From Telmatactis stephensoni (lineage: Eukaryota > Cnidaria > Anthozoa > Actiniaria > Isophelliidae), in the NCBI GenBank assembly GCA_029948255.1, contig JALIZF010001035.1, positions 1-64,000 on the forward strand: 64,000 nucleotides of DNA, read 5' to 3'. The position numbers were made by a program, and so were the translations under genes. Under the pieces are notes generated by a model. That model saw only the letters and a program-made list of their open reading frames with translations, was not told the DNA's origin and did not search any database. The number at the start of each line of letters is the position of its first letter. The first letter of the stretch is position 1. This document shows, piece by piece, positions 47,131 to 57,827 of the stretch.

Positions 47131-47468
47131 ACAAATGTGATTGGTTTATATTTGCGCAAGTTTTGAGAATTTTAGTTTTGATCAGAAAATAACACAATTT
47201 GATTGTTCTTAAAATACTTCTTGCTATATCAAAAACCAAAAATTATTTGAAAAATAATAGGAATTCCCGGTTACTAGGATAAAGTGCTTGAAGTCGGAAA
47301 GACATTTTGACTGAATCTTAATAAGTTTACTGGGGGATTTCGCATCACGAAAAAGCATAAATACGAATATTCTTTACGTAAAAATCGGTATATTGACTAC
47401 TTTATGTATGCATATACCACTAACTAAGTGAAGGTGCCGTTCATTTGTAATATTTTGTTGTTTTTCAG

Positions 47469-47543
47469 GTCAAGGCCGATCTAATGACTCACTTCGACAT
47501 CGGTGTGCCCGACATCAGTGATGTCAGGGACGCCGAAGTCCAA
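47469..47543 (+). CDS. Candidate exon of an unrecognised gene
   Basis: A strong acceptor (TTGTTGTTTTTCAG) and donor (CAA/GTGAGT) bound 75 nt, exactly 25 codons, open in one frame only: VKADLMTHFDIGVPDISDVR, then DAEVQ. I recognise no domain. The partner exon at 47685 begins in the same phase. No other confident exon of this gene was found. Confidence 0.45.
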
Positions 47544-47684
47544 GTGAGTCATTTCTGAATTTTTTTCAAGCTTCAGCCAATTTTGCCAAAATGCTTTGTG
47601 ATTCAAAAATGATGTAATCTTTTTTGCAGTTGATATGAATTTGCATAAATTGCAATTTCTTTGACATTTTGCTGTTGTTTCAAG

Positions 47685-47993
47685 GTCGCAGCTGTGGACA
47701 AGACTACTCGTACAGTCTTTTCAGAAAACATTGTCGCTGCTCAGCCTCAAGCCTACGGGACTCGACCGAAAGTGATGATGGGTAGCTATCACCGAGGCGA
47801 CTATAAAATGCATATCTTATTAGTCGTGCCGAGGACCTGAGCCATCCACACCGCTCACCAGCGAAGGTCTGCACTATAAGCTCGAGGCATGACTAATTAG
47901 ATATGCATTTTATAGTCGCCTCAGTGATTTCTTGAGGCTTGAGGCTTGAGGCTGAGCAGCGACAATGTTTTCTGAAATGACTGTATATATACG
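47685..47993 (+). pseudogene. Candidate exon split by a Tc1/mariner-like MITE
   Basis: After the acceptor TTTCAAG, the frame VAAVDKTTR runs into the element at 47713-47983. Discounting the element plus one TA copy, the exon would be 36 nt (12 codons) ending at ACG/GTAAGC, phase 0 like the previous exon. With the element present, the frame runs through its left arm to a stop in the element centre. Hence this gene copy is either broken or the element is treated as part of the transcript. Confidence 0.45.
47713..47983. mobile_element. 271-bp Tc1/mariner-like MITE (TA duplication)
   Basis: CAGTCTTTTCAGAAAACATT begins at 47713 and its inverse ends AATGACTG-wise at 47983 (GTTTTCTGAAATGACTG). TA stands on both sides (47711-47712, 47984-47985). 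CAGT termini and TA targets are the Tc1/mariner pattern. Arms are about 100 bp; no transposase. Confidence 0.8.
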
Positions 47994-48270
47994 GTAAGCA
48001 CGTGATGCAAATGTAGCATTGAAAGGCGTGCGAACTAGTCTATTCTTAGCCTGTGTTCAGCCGTTTCCCACCCCTCAGATTTTGAGAACAAATCTGATTG
48101 GTTGTTTTCGTTTTGCCGATCGAATTTCAACGAACCAGAACTAAAACAAACACGGTTTTACTGCTCAATTCTCTATTTACATCGAAAATATATCACGGAA
48201 AACATTCCTGGACATGGCAATTTCACTCCTGGATGTCAAAGGTTATTCTTAATTACATCTATCGAAGTCT

Positions 48271-48574
48271 ACGGTGGCCCACAGGGGCAAAACACAATGC
48301 AAAATTCCTTTGAAAACACAACAAAGTTTTATGGAACACAACAATCTTTCACAGAACACAACAAAGTTTCGTGGAACACAACAATCTTTCACTGAACACA
48401 ACAAAGTTTCGTGGAACACAACAATCTTTCACTGAACACAACAACGTTTCGTGGAACACAACAATCTTTCACAGAACACAACAAAGTTTCACAGTACACA
48501 AGTCTTTCATAAGCAACTAAAATCTTTCACGGGGCAACACTCTTTCACAAGCACAGCTGCCACAGGCTTCCCAG
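48271..48574 (+). mobile_element. Foldback family Z, copy 1, with 40-bp satellite
   Basis: It begins ACGGTGGCCCACAGGGGCAA. The satellite unit GAACACAACAAAGTTTCGTG plus GAACACAACAATCTTTCACT repeats about three to four times. It ends in GGGGCAACACTCTTTCACA and CTTCCCAG, where a LINE is inserted; the element continues at 49453 (TCTGATTATCTGTGGATTAT). Confidence 0.75.
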
Positions 48575-49445
48575 TAAGTAAGTAACCTTTATTTAGACAC
48601 AAAAGATACAACAGCCAATCAGCTGGTTTACATGTATGTTGTGTGAACAATTATAATCTAAAATATAATAAAACAAGAAATTCTTAACACTAAAGTAAAT
48701 AAATAAATAAATAAATAAAACTATCAATTGGAGAGCAGAGTAGTAGATAAAATCTTATTATAAAAACTTGAAAATGGTGCAGTTTCACGGATTTCACTGC
48801 TCCGTTGTAACTGAAGCTTTTTTTAAGGCTTTCAGAATTCGGGCGTTGCAGGATGAATTTAGAGCTTGCACCCCTCAAATTATGGTCAGTAGAGTTACTC
48901 AAGAGGTGAAAGAGGTTTACTAAGCGCTCTGGTGCAGTTCTATTATAGATTTTGTGCATCAACAGCGCTTTACGCTTAATTCTTGTTTCCTCAAGGTTGT
49001 CCCAGTTGAGTAACCCCAGGACAAGGTGCGAGCTTGTTCGGTTGTCCATGCCCAGGATTAGCCTAGCTGCACGGTTTTGGAATATTTGAAGCCTGTTTTT
49101 TAGTGCTTTACCAATGGAATCCCAGACTTCACAACAATATTCCAGGTGTGACTTGACTAAAGCATTGTATATGTGTAACAATGTGTTCTAGGGCACGAAC
49201 GGTTTTATTCTTTTAATTGCACCAAGTCCAGAAGCTACCTTTTTAGATATAAGTTCAATATGTTCCTCCCAGCTTAAATTTTGGTCAACAATAATTCCAA
49301 GTGTCTTAGAGCCCGTTACGTTTTTAACACTATTATCACCAATCTTCAAGACTGGGATTTCATTTAGTTGGGATAAACGTTGCCTTGTACCTATTGATAG
49401 ATATTCAGTTTTAGCAACATTTAAATGAAGCTTATTAGCTTTCTT
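48575..49445 (-). pseudogene. Non-LTR retrotransposon 3' fragment with 7-bp TSD
   Basis: The minus-strand frame encodes the C-terminal part of a LINE reverse transcriptase (LGIIVDQNLSWEEHIELISK, then IYNALVKSHLEYCCEVWDSI and QIFQNRAARLILG). A TAG at 49188-49190 interrupts it, and the 5' end is truncated at 49445. The 3' end is (TTAC)n, as in CR1/L2-like elements. TTCCCAG flanks both sides (48568-48574, 49446-49452), so the insertion split the family Z element. Confidence 0.85.
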
Positions 49446-49794
49446 TTCCCAGTCTGATTATCTGTGGATTATGTATAGTAACGGTCATTTCCAGGTTGAA
49501 AGCCAAATATACCATGTTAGAAATGCTCTCAAAATGACTGATTTTTACAAACATCATGGCAAATATTGAGTTCAAAAGTCTCGGAACTCAGGAATAGCTT
49601 GTTACCTCTTTCCCTCATCCCTCTCCTCCCCTCACCCCTATTTGCGTGTTCAAATGGAACGTTCTGGTGTACGTCGATCAGGTGGCACATACAGCACAAT
49701 CGGGGAACAGTGAAAACGATAGCCTGGTTTTCACTATCGAAGCAAGACAACGCCAAGCTCGTGTTTTCACTTGTAAAAGTAGCGACGCAAGCAT

Positions 49795-49975
49795 AAACGC
49801 TTCGTCGTCTTTCGTTGTCTTTCGTCGTTTTGCGTCGTCTTTCGCTGTTTTGCGTTGTCTTTCGCTGTCTTGCGTTGTCTTGCGTCGCCTTGCGTCGTTT
49901 TGCGTTGTCGATCTTGCGTCGTCTTGCGTTGTCTTGCGTCATCTTGCGTTGTGTTGAGTCATCGTGCGTGGTCTG
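49795..49975. repeat. 10-bp minisatellite
   Basis: Degenerate repeats of CTTGCGTTGT / CTTTCGTCGT run for about 18 units. The minus frame across it (QDNARQRKTT and similar) is a repeat artefact. Confidence 0.85.
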
Positions 49976-50257
49976 ATATTCGAAAAAAGAAAAAAATAGG
50001 AAAAAACGTCCAAACGTCGAAAAAAGGAAAGGAAAAAAGGAAAAAAAAGGAAGAAATTTGTAATGTCTAGGAAATGCACCCCACAGAAACAATGCAGTGA
50101 GATATATGAATAATTATAATTATAATTAAAAATAAAAAATGAGATTTATCAGAAAAAATATTAAAAACACCAAACATTTAAAAACAAATTCAAAAAGATG
50201 TAATTTTAACTTAAAGCTTGGGAAAGAAACGGAAAAAATGAAGAAAAAAGAAGTCAG

Positions 50258-50575
50258 AAAAGAACCCGGCGTCGACGAGGATCGAACCTGTAACCCCTTA
50301 AAGAGCATCCCCCGGAAATAAAATAACAGAATGAATAACTGTAAAAAGAAAAAAAGAAAATGAAATTTTGGGACGATTCTCCCGAGACATTCTGAGAAGC
50401 TGAGACATCGAATCGACTTACGTTACGGATGAAGATTTCGGCCCCATCCACGCTATCCCGGTGCTACATATTACAGTTATCTTAGCCCGAAGGCCAGGGA
50501 GGGAGACGATATCCGGACCCTAATCCATACCTTTAGATATCACCTTAGACCGCTGCGCTACCTAGACACTTAATA
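50258..50575 (-). repeat. Possible tRNA-derived repeat
   Basis: Minus strand shows TAGCGCAGCGGTCTAAGG (A-box-like, plus about 50545-50562) and, far away, GGTTCGATCC (plus about 50280-50290). The spacing is too wide for one tRNA head, so these may be two different SINE pieces. Confidence 0.3.
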
Positions 50576-50819
50576 AATATAATGACTAATCGGGGTAGTC
50601 TATTCGGCGAAGTTTCATTGTAATGCTAATACCTCCCAGGGAAAGAAATGAACCAATCAGAGTCCAGCTATCAAAAAAGCTGTTTTGTAAATAAATAGAA
50701 AGAGAAAATAAAAGAATAAGTTTTCAGGAACATTCTATCCTGCGGTAGTGGCAAAAGCCACCTGCAGCGCGAAGCTTTGTCTATTTTTCATATTTGTTGC
50801 CATTACAGCATTTCTATCG

Positions 50820-51349
50820 AGATGGAGTGGATTCCACGCGAGCTGAACGAGCAAGCGGATTTTCTGAGCCGCATCTATGATGCCGACGATTGGGGTCTGT
50901 CAGACGAAACGTTCACTTGCATCGATGCAGTTTGGGGTCCTCACAGCATTGACCGGTTTGCTAACCATCTCAATCGCAAATTGTCAAGATTCAACTCGAG
51001 ATTCTGGAATCCCGGATGCGAAGACATCGATACGTTCGTGGTGGATTGGAGTGGAGAGAATAATTACGTCTGTCCTCCGATTTCGCTGATTCCTCGAGTT
51101 CTCCTTCACATGGCCAACTGTCGTGCGTGTGGTACTCTGGTAGTTCCTTTGTGGTGTTCGGCGCCTTTCTGGCCTATGTTAACTTCTGATGGTGTGTCGT
51201 TCAGGGACTTTGTGGTTGCATTCATGGATTTACCTACGTGTAAAGAAGCCTTTACTGGTGGCCTTTGCAATAGCGTTTTTGGTCACGAGGACCTGTCTTT
51301 TCGCGTGCTTGCGTTAAGAGTTGATTTTTATGTATGTACAAGTAATTGA
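50820..51349 (+). pseudogene. DIRS-like retrotransposon: RNase H end plus methyltransferase-like region
   Basis: The frame begins at the RNase H C-terminus (IEMEWIPRELNEQADFLSRI) and continues with HSIDRFANHLNRKLSRFNSR, ENNYVCPP and GTLVVPLWCSAPFWP, the block that follows RNase H in DIRS-group elements. Gag, reverse transcriptase and most of RNase H are absent upstream. The end (LRVDFY before GTATGT) could be a splice donor leading to the recombinase at 52.4 kb. Confidence 0.75.
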
Positions 51350-51393
51350 TTGATATTTTTTGTGCGCGCTGCTTTCTTTGTACTCTTGGTGGG

Positions 51394-51490
51394 CGTGCGG
51401 TTCCAGCCGAGCACGCCGCATCCAGTAGGTGTCTACGTTATTGTGTTTTGCCCGCACGGGAGGGGTAGTATTAATGAATTTAAGAGAGAG
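51394..51490 (+). repeat. 97-bp direct repeat, copy 1 (DIRS-like element)
   Basis: CGTGCGGTTCCAGCCGAGCA through AATTTAAGAGAGAG is identical to 53590-53686. In Ngaro/DIRS elements split direct repeats flank the coding region; here the left copy sits between the methyltransferase-like and recombinase ORFs. Confidence 0.85.
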
Positions 51491-51967
51491 ATGAATTTTT
51501 TCGCGTTTTGCAAATTAGCGAAAAAATGTTCTCTCGATGGTATGTAACTATCAGGGGAATTGTTGTAAGTACTTAAGGAGTGTGGAGAATTATGCTAATC
51601 CTCTTGGTGTTCTCTTGGAACCGCTTCCCAAATTTTATTTTTGCTTTGATGTTTTTTATCTTAATATCTGTAGATTCATTGGTTTGTGCTGTTTTGCAAT
51701 TTCTCACTAACTTGGCGCACGGTTATTTTATATTTTGCAGGGAGCCTCGCTTTGAAGACTGCAAGTTTGCGCCCTGAAGAATTTTTGTTTGTTGACTGCT
51801 GTCTATTTGAAACTTATATTTGATTAAATTGTTTGTTTATTGACATTTTTTTCCGTCTTGTGACAGAATGGTTTAGGCTCATGCGCTTAAAAGAAGGTTT
51901 TCCTCAAATTGCGCAGCGTTTTTGGGTCCTTCTGTGGTCGGCGGCGATGTGCGACAATTCTTTCCCT

Positions 51968-52275
51968 CGCATGCATAATGGGACTATCTGTGCCCGGCGA
52001 TAATATGGGACGATCTGTGCCCTGCGTTAATTTGGGACTATCTGTGCCCGGCGATGATGTGGGACGATCTGTGCCCGGCGATAACATGGGACGATCTGTG
52101 CCCTGCGTTAATATGGGACCATCTGTGCCCGGCGATAATATGGGACTACCTGTGCCCTGCGTGCAATATACACGGGCTTATATGTGCCCTGCGCGTATTA
52201 TGGGACCATCTGTGCCCGGCGATGTTATGGGACGACCTGTGCCCTGCGTGCGATATGGAACGATCTGTGCCGTGC
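51968..52275 (+). repeat. 30-bp minisatellite, about 10 units
   Basis: The unit TGGGACGATCTGTGCCCGGC + GATAATA repeats with substitutions (ACT/ACG/ACC, CCTGCGTTAA). The 30-bp period keeps frames open on both strands. It lies between the DIRS-like ORFs, probably within an intron or spacer rather than coding. Confidence 0.9.
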
Positions 52276-52413
52276 GAATCGTACATCGTTTTGCCAGTGT
52301 GGAGTAGAGTACACTCGAGTGGACGGCGTCGCATGCTGTTGTTTGGTTGTACAGAGTGTCATTTTTCTTTTCTTGCTAACTTGTTTTGTTTGCTAGATAT
52401 CTTTCAGTCTGAT

Positions 52414-53391
52414 ATGTGGAAAGAGTTTGACGCCTCAACGCCTGCCCATTTAAAGCACCTAGCCGAGAAAGTGAAGGAGACGGTTGTTGCGTCCAAGGCT
52501 GAAGGGACGATCCGGACTTATCTTAGTGGGTATAACCGTTGGAAACGTTGGGCCAGCTCGAATGGCGTAAGTCCTGTGCCAGCGAGTCCTTTTCACGTGG
52601 CCATGTACTTACAACTTGTGAGCCAGGAAGCATGTTCTCCATCGCCGATCCTCACCGCTGTGTACAGCATCGATTGGGTGCATCAACTGGCTGGTTATAG
52701 TAAACTGTCTGGTCATCCATTGGTGGAGTCCATGAAGAATGGGTGTGAACGTCTTCTGGCGAGACCGAAAAATCGCAAAGAGCCGATTTCAGCGGAAATG
52801 CTGCACTGTTTGGCTCTAAAATTCCAAGATAAGTCTAGCGTTTGTGATTTGCGCACTTTTGCTTTATGCTTAATTGGTTATGCTGGGTTCTTCCGGTTTA
52901 ACGAATTGTGCTCTATTCGATGTTGTGATGTTGAATTTTTTCCTACCTACTGTTCTATCTTCCTAGAGCGTTCCAAGACGGATCAACTTCGAGAAGGCTC
53001 GTGGGTTAGTATCGCAAGGACGGGTCAAGCTACTTGTCCGGTTGTGGCCTTGGAAAAGTACATCTCGGCAGCTGGCCTCTGTCTTGACGACGACCTCCCC
53101 CTGTTTCGTGCGTTGGCGCCTGGTAGCAGTTGTCGGAAAGTTCGTCCCCAAGGGATCAGCTACACCCGGGCCCGTGAATTGGTCAAGGATGCCTTTCGTG
53201 ATATTACTGATGTTTCAAAGATAAGTCTCCATAGTCTACGGTCTGGTGGAGCTTCTGCCGCTGCTAATGCTGGTGTTCCTGATCGCCTATTTAAGAGACA
53301 TGGACGGTGGTCCAGTGAAAACGCTAAAGACGTTTATGTGAAAGACAGTCTCGAATCTCGCCTATCAGTTTCTCGAGCTCTAGGAATTTAA
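52414..53391 (+). CDS. Tyrosine recombinase of a DIRS-like retrotransposon
   Basis: 325 aa from the ATG of MWKEFDAST; a longer frame reaches back into the 30-bp repeats, but TTTCAG just before 52408 suggests a spliced start. The N-terminal SAM-like core-binding part (EGTIRTYLSGYNRWKRWAS) is followed by the catalytic domain: R in FFRFNELCSIR, K in SKTDQ, HSLRSGG (H-x-x-R), HGRW, and Y in KDVYV. All expected catalytic residues (R-K-H-R-H/Y) are visible and the frame is intact. The enzyme integrates circular cDNA of DIRS/Ngaro elements by strand exchange. No GTGCT-type target boundary could be fixed. Confidence 0.85.
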   Translation: MWKEFDASTPAHLKHLAEKVKETVVASKAEGTIRTYLSGYNRWKRWASSNGVSPVPASPFHVAMYLQLVSQEACSPSPILTAVYSIDWVHQLAGYSKLSGHPLVESMKNGCERLLARPKNRKEPISAEMLHCLALKFQDKSSVCDLRTFALCLIGYAGFFRFNELCSIRCCDVEFFPTYCSIFLERSKTDQLREGSWVSIARTGQATCPVVALEKYISAAGLCLDDDLPLFRALAPGSSCRKVRPQGISYTRARELVKDAFRDITDVSKISLHSLRSGGASAAANAGVPDRLFKRHGRWSSENAKDVYVKDSLESRLSVSRALGI

Positions 53392-53589
53392 AATGACCGA
53401 GCCCAGCAGGTCGAGAGTTGTGATTCATGGGGCTGGGATTTTTCCCTCGTTTAGATGTCGCGCTGCGAGCGCGTTAGGGTTTTTTCATCCCATGAATGCT
53501 CGTTCACACTCTCATTCAATTTAAGTGTCTTAGTATTCTCTCTGCTGCTTATTTACTTTATGTATATACATTGTGCAATCTAATAAACT

Positions 53590-53706
53590 CGTGCGGTTCC
53601 AGCCGAGCACGCCGCATCCAGTAGGTGTCTACGTTATTGTGTTTTGCCCGCACGGGAGGGGTAGTATTAATGAATTTAAGAGAGAGGAATAAGTTTTCAG
53701 GAACAT
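53590..53706 (+). repeat. 97-bp direct repeat copy 2 plus DIRS end motif
   Basis: The second copy of the 97-bp repeat ends at 53686 and is followed directly by GAATAAGTTTTCAGGAACAT (53687-53706), which also occurs at 50714-50733 just before the RNase H piece. Order repeat-then-GAATAAG at the right and GAATAAG at the left fits the A1...B1A2-type ends of DIRS/Ngaro elements. Confidence 0.7.
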
Positions 53707-53936
53707 CGAGCTTGTCTGCATTGTTTTACCCCATCGATTTGTCCCAATTCCCCAGGGAGATAGAAGAACCAATCAAAATCTAGTCGATTGAAGAGGGATC
53801 AATAAATTTTCATGATTACTTTAAGTACAGCAAGCTTCAAGCCGTTACGTACGCTATTACTTATTTGGGATTTTTATTTCCATTCCAAAGTGAAATGATC
53901 GGCCTCACTGGTTGGAATCCATGTTTCTTATTTCAG

Positions 53937-53979
53937 GAATATCCCTAGAGCGTAATCAGATTAAGACATCAGCAAAGGT
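53937..53979 (+). other. Weak candidate exon
   Basis: TTTCTTATTTCAG before and AAG/GTAAGT after a 43-nt stretch open in one frame (ISLERNQIKTSAK). Good splice text but too short to assign. Could belong to the gene at 47.5 kb, but phases do not join directly. Confidence 0.25.
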
Positions 53980-54989
53980 AAGTTATTTTATAAGTTAAGG
54001 TGATTTAAAATTTGGATTGATACTTTTAGCTCATCGTTTTAAAACAAAGCTCGTACTTGTTTACATGTACGCGTTTGTTCTTCGATATTAACACCAAATT
54101 AGTTAGTTACATGGTCGATTTGAGTTTAATTGTGTAAGTAGACGAGAAATTAAATTATAACTGATCTCGTCAAAATGTATCCCCGAAAACTCCACAGAGA
54201 ATCTCGTAATGCAGAATGCCAAACTCGCGCAAGTTTTTATATTGTCGTATTCAAAATATTTAGAAATGTCATTTCTGCCTAGAAACTTAATAACACAATA
54301 AAGTAAACATTTTAAGTCTTTCATAGTGCTTTCATTACATGATGAAATCTTCCAAGTGATTCACTGCTCTGCCTGACGAATTATCCTATACATAGTCAAG
54401 ATAACTAATTGATTGTAAAAAACAGAGTAAGAAGACACGCACGTCACGTGATTTGACATGTTTCACCGCATTTGTGCTATTTTTAAACCACAGGTCACTT
54501 ACGCGTGCTCGTCAATTTTGAGCATTTACATTCATTTGCTTCCAGCGCGAGGTGAATTCGTTCGAATCGTGTTCTAAAAAGAAATCGAAATGGGGGACAA
54601 CACGTCAAGGTTTTTATAAGGGTGTGTGCGGAGTCTCATTCACCTGATTATACTCTCCTGGATTTATTCGTTATTTTTGATGTTAGTCTTGTGGTTAGGG
54701 AACGGATTTAGAGACACCGAAGGGAACTAATTTCGAAAACTGAAGAACTGATGTCCAAAGCTGTTTTTTAATCATAATCGGTACCTATTTTAATATCCCA
54801 TATCAATCTTGGGGCGGGGAAGGGGGTGGGGTGGGTGTGGGAAAGAACTAGAACCCTTCACTACCCCTCTGACTTTCTCATGCGACCTGCGCTGGGGCTA
54901 TTGTTAATGGGGCTTGTTGCTTAATTTGTAGAAACCCAGAGCACAAGATGTTATTTTCCCTGCAGCTTGTAACATTGTACACAACATGC

Positions 54990-55150
54990 ATCGTGCGTGT
55001 GTCCGACCCTGCAACAGGTGCGCGCAACAGTTAAAGAAGTAAAAACGAGTTCTTTTTCTGAAGCCATACCAACCTTGCAACAGATCGCGCAACGTTTTGC
55101 GCAACAGCTACAGAAGTACAACCGAGCTTTTTCTGGGGCATTGCGCGCGC
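54990..55150. repeat. Two-unit direct repeat with GCGCAACA motifs
   Basis: GCGCAACAGTTAAAGAAGTA, AAAACGAGTTCTTTTTCTG is repeated at about 55100 with substitutions (GCGCAACAGCTACAGAAGTA). It resembles a decayed dispersed element. No gene. Confidence 0.5.
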
Positions 55151-55533
55151 CTGTTGCAGGGGTTAACACACGTTCTGTTGCACGCAACATTGCAATAACC
55201 TTGGACTACTTAAATTGTTATGAGTTGGATTTTGGTATTTCAAACCTTAGCGGCTACCATTTTCAAAGCTAATGCACACATTCCAGATGGCGCGGAGCTT
55301 CAGTAACGAAAATTCGGATAAATTTCGACGAATTTTTCGTTCTTTTACTCAAGTAAGCATACGTCTGTTGTGGGCAGAGCCAGAGTTCAAGCGTCGCCCG
55401 AACAAAAATTCTTACACATGTTCTAAAATGAAACACTTATAATCATAGATAAAAACAGTTTTCTGATAAACGTCTTTAAAATCCGTATGCTTTTTCCTTG
55501 TGCTTCTCTGCTGACACCTATCGTTTCCTTGAC

Positions 55534-55868
55534 AGCCTAGATATGAGCATAGTCTGGATTTTATCCTTCTTCTCTAGATGGACTGGATGAGATGGAGAAG
55601 GTCGAAATATGGCACTATGTATTCTAAATGATGCATTATTTTTAGCAAGCGGCGCTATTAAACGTTTGATAGATAGAACGGTTTTCTGATTTACATCGTT
55701 AAACATCCGATATAAAACATGGTTTTCGTTTTCGTCAGAGCCTAGATATGAACATAGTTCGAATTTTAACCCTTTTCGATCTCTGAATGGAGAAGGTTGA
55801 AATCCGAGTACCATGTATTATAACTGCTGCATTATTTCTTTAGCAAGCGGCGTTATTTAAACGTTTGA
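55534..55868. repeat. Direct duplication of about 200 bp
   Basis: GCCTAGATATGAGCATAGT, GATGGAGAAGGT, GATGCATTATTT, TAGCAAGCGGCGCTATTAAA recur about 200 bp later as GCCTAGATATGAACATAGT, AATGGAGAAGGT, GCTGCATTATTT, TAGCAAGCGGCGTTATTTAAA. The minus strand is partly open across it; no domain recognised. Confidence 0.6.
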
Positions 55869-55947
55869 TTAACTTACCATTTATATACAATATAGAACAT
55901 AATGAGACTGACACAATTAGCAGTGTTGTTCGTCCACTTTGAAGCTT

Positions 55948-56316
55948 ACGGTGGCCCACAGGGGCAAAACACATGCAATGCAAAATTGCTTTGAAAACAC
56001 AACAACGTTTCGTGGAACACAACAATCTTTCACAGAACACAACAAAGTCTCGCGGAACACAACAATCTTTCACAGAACACAACAATAAAGTTTCGTGGAA
56101 CACAACAATCTTTCACAGAACACAACAAAGTTTTACACGGTACACAAGTCTTTTACAAGCAACAAAAATCTTTCACGGGGCAACACTCTTTCACATGCAC
56201 TGTCACAGACTTCCCAGTCTGATTATCTGTGGATTATGTCTAGTAACGGTCATTTCCAGGTTGAAAGCCAAATATACCATATTAGAAATGCTCACAAAAT
56301 GATTGATTTTTTCAAA
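55948..56316 (+). mobile_element. Foldback family Z, copy 2
   Basis: Same start as copy 1 and the same 40-bp satellite (about 2.5 units), then ACTTCCCAGTCTGATTATCT with GTAACGGTCATTTCCAGG to TTTTCAAACA, where a second LINE interrupts. CATGGCAAATATTGAGTTCA resumes after it at about 57218. Confidence 0.75.
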
Positions 56317-56320
56317 CACA

Positions 56321-57217
56321 ATAATAATAATAATAATTTATTCATTTAAAATATAAGTAACAAACATCATCATAATAATAATAATAATAATAATCGTTTA
56401 TTTACCACTTGGCAGAACTACAGGCTGAATTACAGTGGTGGTCAGCAAGTACAATAATTATATAACAGCAATTAATACAATACATTATAAGTATAATAAT
56501 GTTAAATAGAATATCTTATCGTGATGAAATTGTTGTATCTTTCGGTACGGCCCATTTGGGTAATAACACTTCTGTTGGATCTCAAACTATATTCATGTTC
56601 AGTAAACGTTTTATATGGCTTACAATACTTTATGGGTTCGTCTATACACGATGCTATAAACTTTCGACATGTCTCCTCTCTTCGGATGTCTAGCCTATCA
56701 ATTTGAGCCTTGGTGAGGGCCTCGGCATAATCCAACCCGGGGAAAATGATCCTGAGTGCCCTCTTTTGAACAGATTCTACCATGTTCGCCAAGTACTCAG
56801 GTACTGAAGGCAGACCAGACTGGAGATGCATACTCTAGAGTAGAGCGGACTAAACTACAATAAATGTTTACTAAATCTCTTGGATTAACAGAAGCCTTCC
56901 TTAGAATGCGTAAAGCGTAAAGGCGTTTATTTGCCTTCTTGGTAATATATTCAATATGAACATTCCAGGTTAAATCATCTGATATGTAGACCCCTAGGAG
57001 CTTATACGAATGGACCCTTTCAATTAATTTACCCATAATGCTCAAGGTGCTACAAGGAGTGGGTTGATATTGCAAGAAATTAATGACAAGCTCGCGACAC
57101 TTCTTAGGGTTAAGCTTCATCCCGCGTGCATTGGCATATCTATATATGTCATTTACAATTATAGGCAAATAGCTCGGACTACACCGTGGAACTACTTCAA
57201 ATACAGTGGTATTATCA
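56321..57217 (-). pseudogene. Second non-LTR retrotransposon 3' fragment
   Basis: The minus strand reads KKCRELVINFLQYQP, SYKLLGVYISDDLTWNVHIE, RSTLEYASPVWSAF, a frameshift near 56800-56820, then NMVESVQKRALRIIFPGL. This is the RT C-terminal region of a LINE family different from the one at 48.6 kb. The 3' end carries AATAAA and ATT-triplet tails (two tracts, 56321-56340 and 56370-56393). 5' truncated and frame-broken, hence dead. Confidence 0.8.
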
Positions 57218-57690
57218 TGGCAAATATTGAGTTCAAATATAAAGATTAACGCTTATTTAAATCTTCTGTGTAGGTTATATTCAACATTTTCTGATTTTCA
57301 ATTAGAAAATGGAGTTTATGCCCCAAATTATCAAAGATCTGCCCCGTAAAGTTTCGAATTTGCCAAGGGGAGAGGGTAGGAGAAGTTGATTGTCAGCTTT
57401 GACTGATAAATTTGCAGATCATAGGATTTCAGCAATCAGCGAATTTCGGCAAGCAAATTTTATCGGATCGACTTGAAAATCGTTTGGAGTAAGAAGAGAT
57501 ATTCCTCCTACATCATGGCTGAAGAATTTTAGCGAATTTTATATTGGGCGCGATAACTATCGGCAGTTGGCGGCGGAGTTGGCCTTGGATGCCAGCCTTG
57601 TGAAAACTTCTCGTTATTAAAAAATAAGTTACACAGAAGACTTAAATAAGAATTAATCTTTATTTTTGAACTCAACATTTGTCATGATGT
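57215..57690. mobile_element. Foldback family Z arms around 320 bp of unique sequence
   Basis: ATTGAGTTCAAATATAAAGA and CTTATTTAAATCTTCTGTGT (57224-57275) are mirrored at 57620-57675. The right arm continues to 57745 with GAAAGCCAAATATA-type text inverted, so copies 2 and 3 may be the two arms of one large palindrome. Confidence 0.6.
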
Positions 57691-57827
57691 TTGAAAAACA
57701 GTTATTTTGAGAGCATTTCTAACAGGTTATATTTGGCTTTCAAATGACCGTTAAGCACACAGGAACCCTACAACTTACTAGACATATGTAGACATATGTA
57801 GTATTTTTGTTTGATGCGGATCTAGAG

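Noticed and set aside
48300..48500. Short repeats with regular spacing
   Set aside because: The 20-base halves are tandem satellite units of a transposon, not a CRISPR array.
49529..50092. 187-codon minus ORF
   Set aside because: Most of it is the 10-bp minisatellite and poly-purine text.
51887..52307. ORFs on both strands over the DLCPA / SPGTD repeats
   Set aside because: Simple consequence of a 30-bp tandem repeat without stops.
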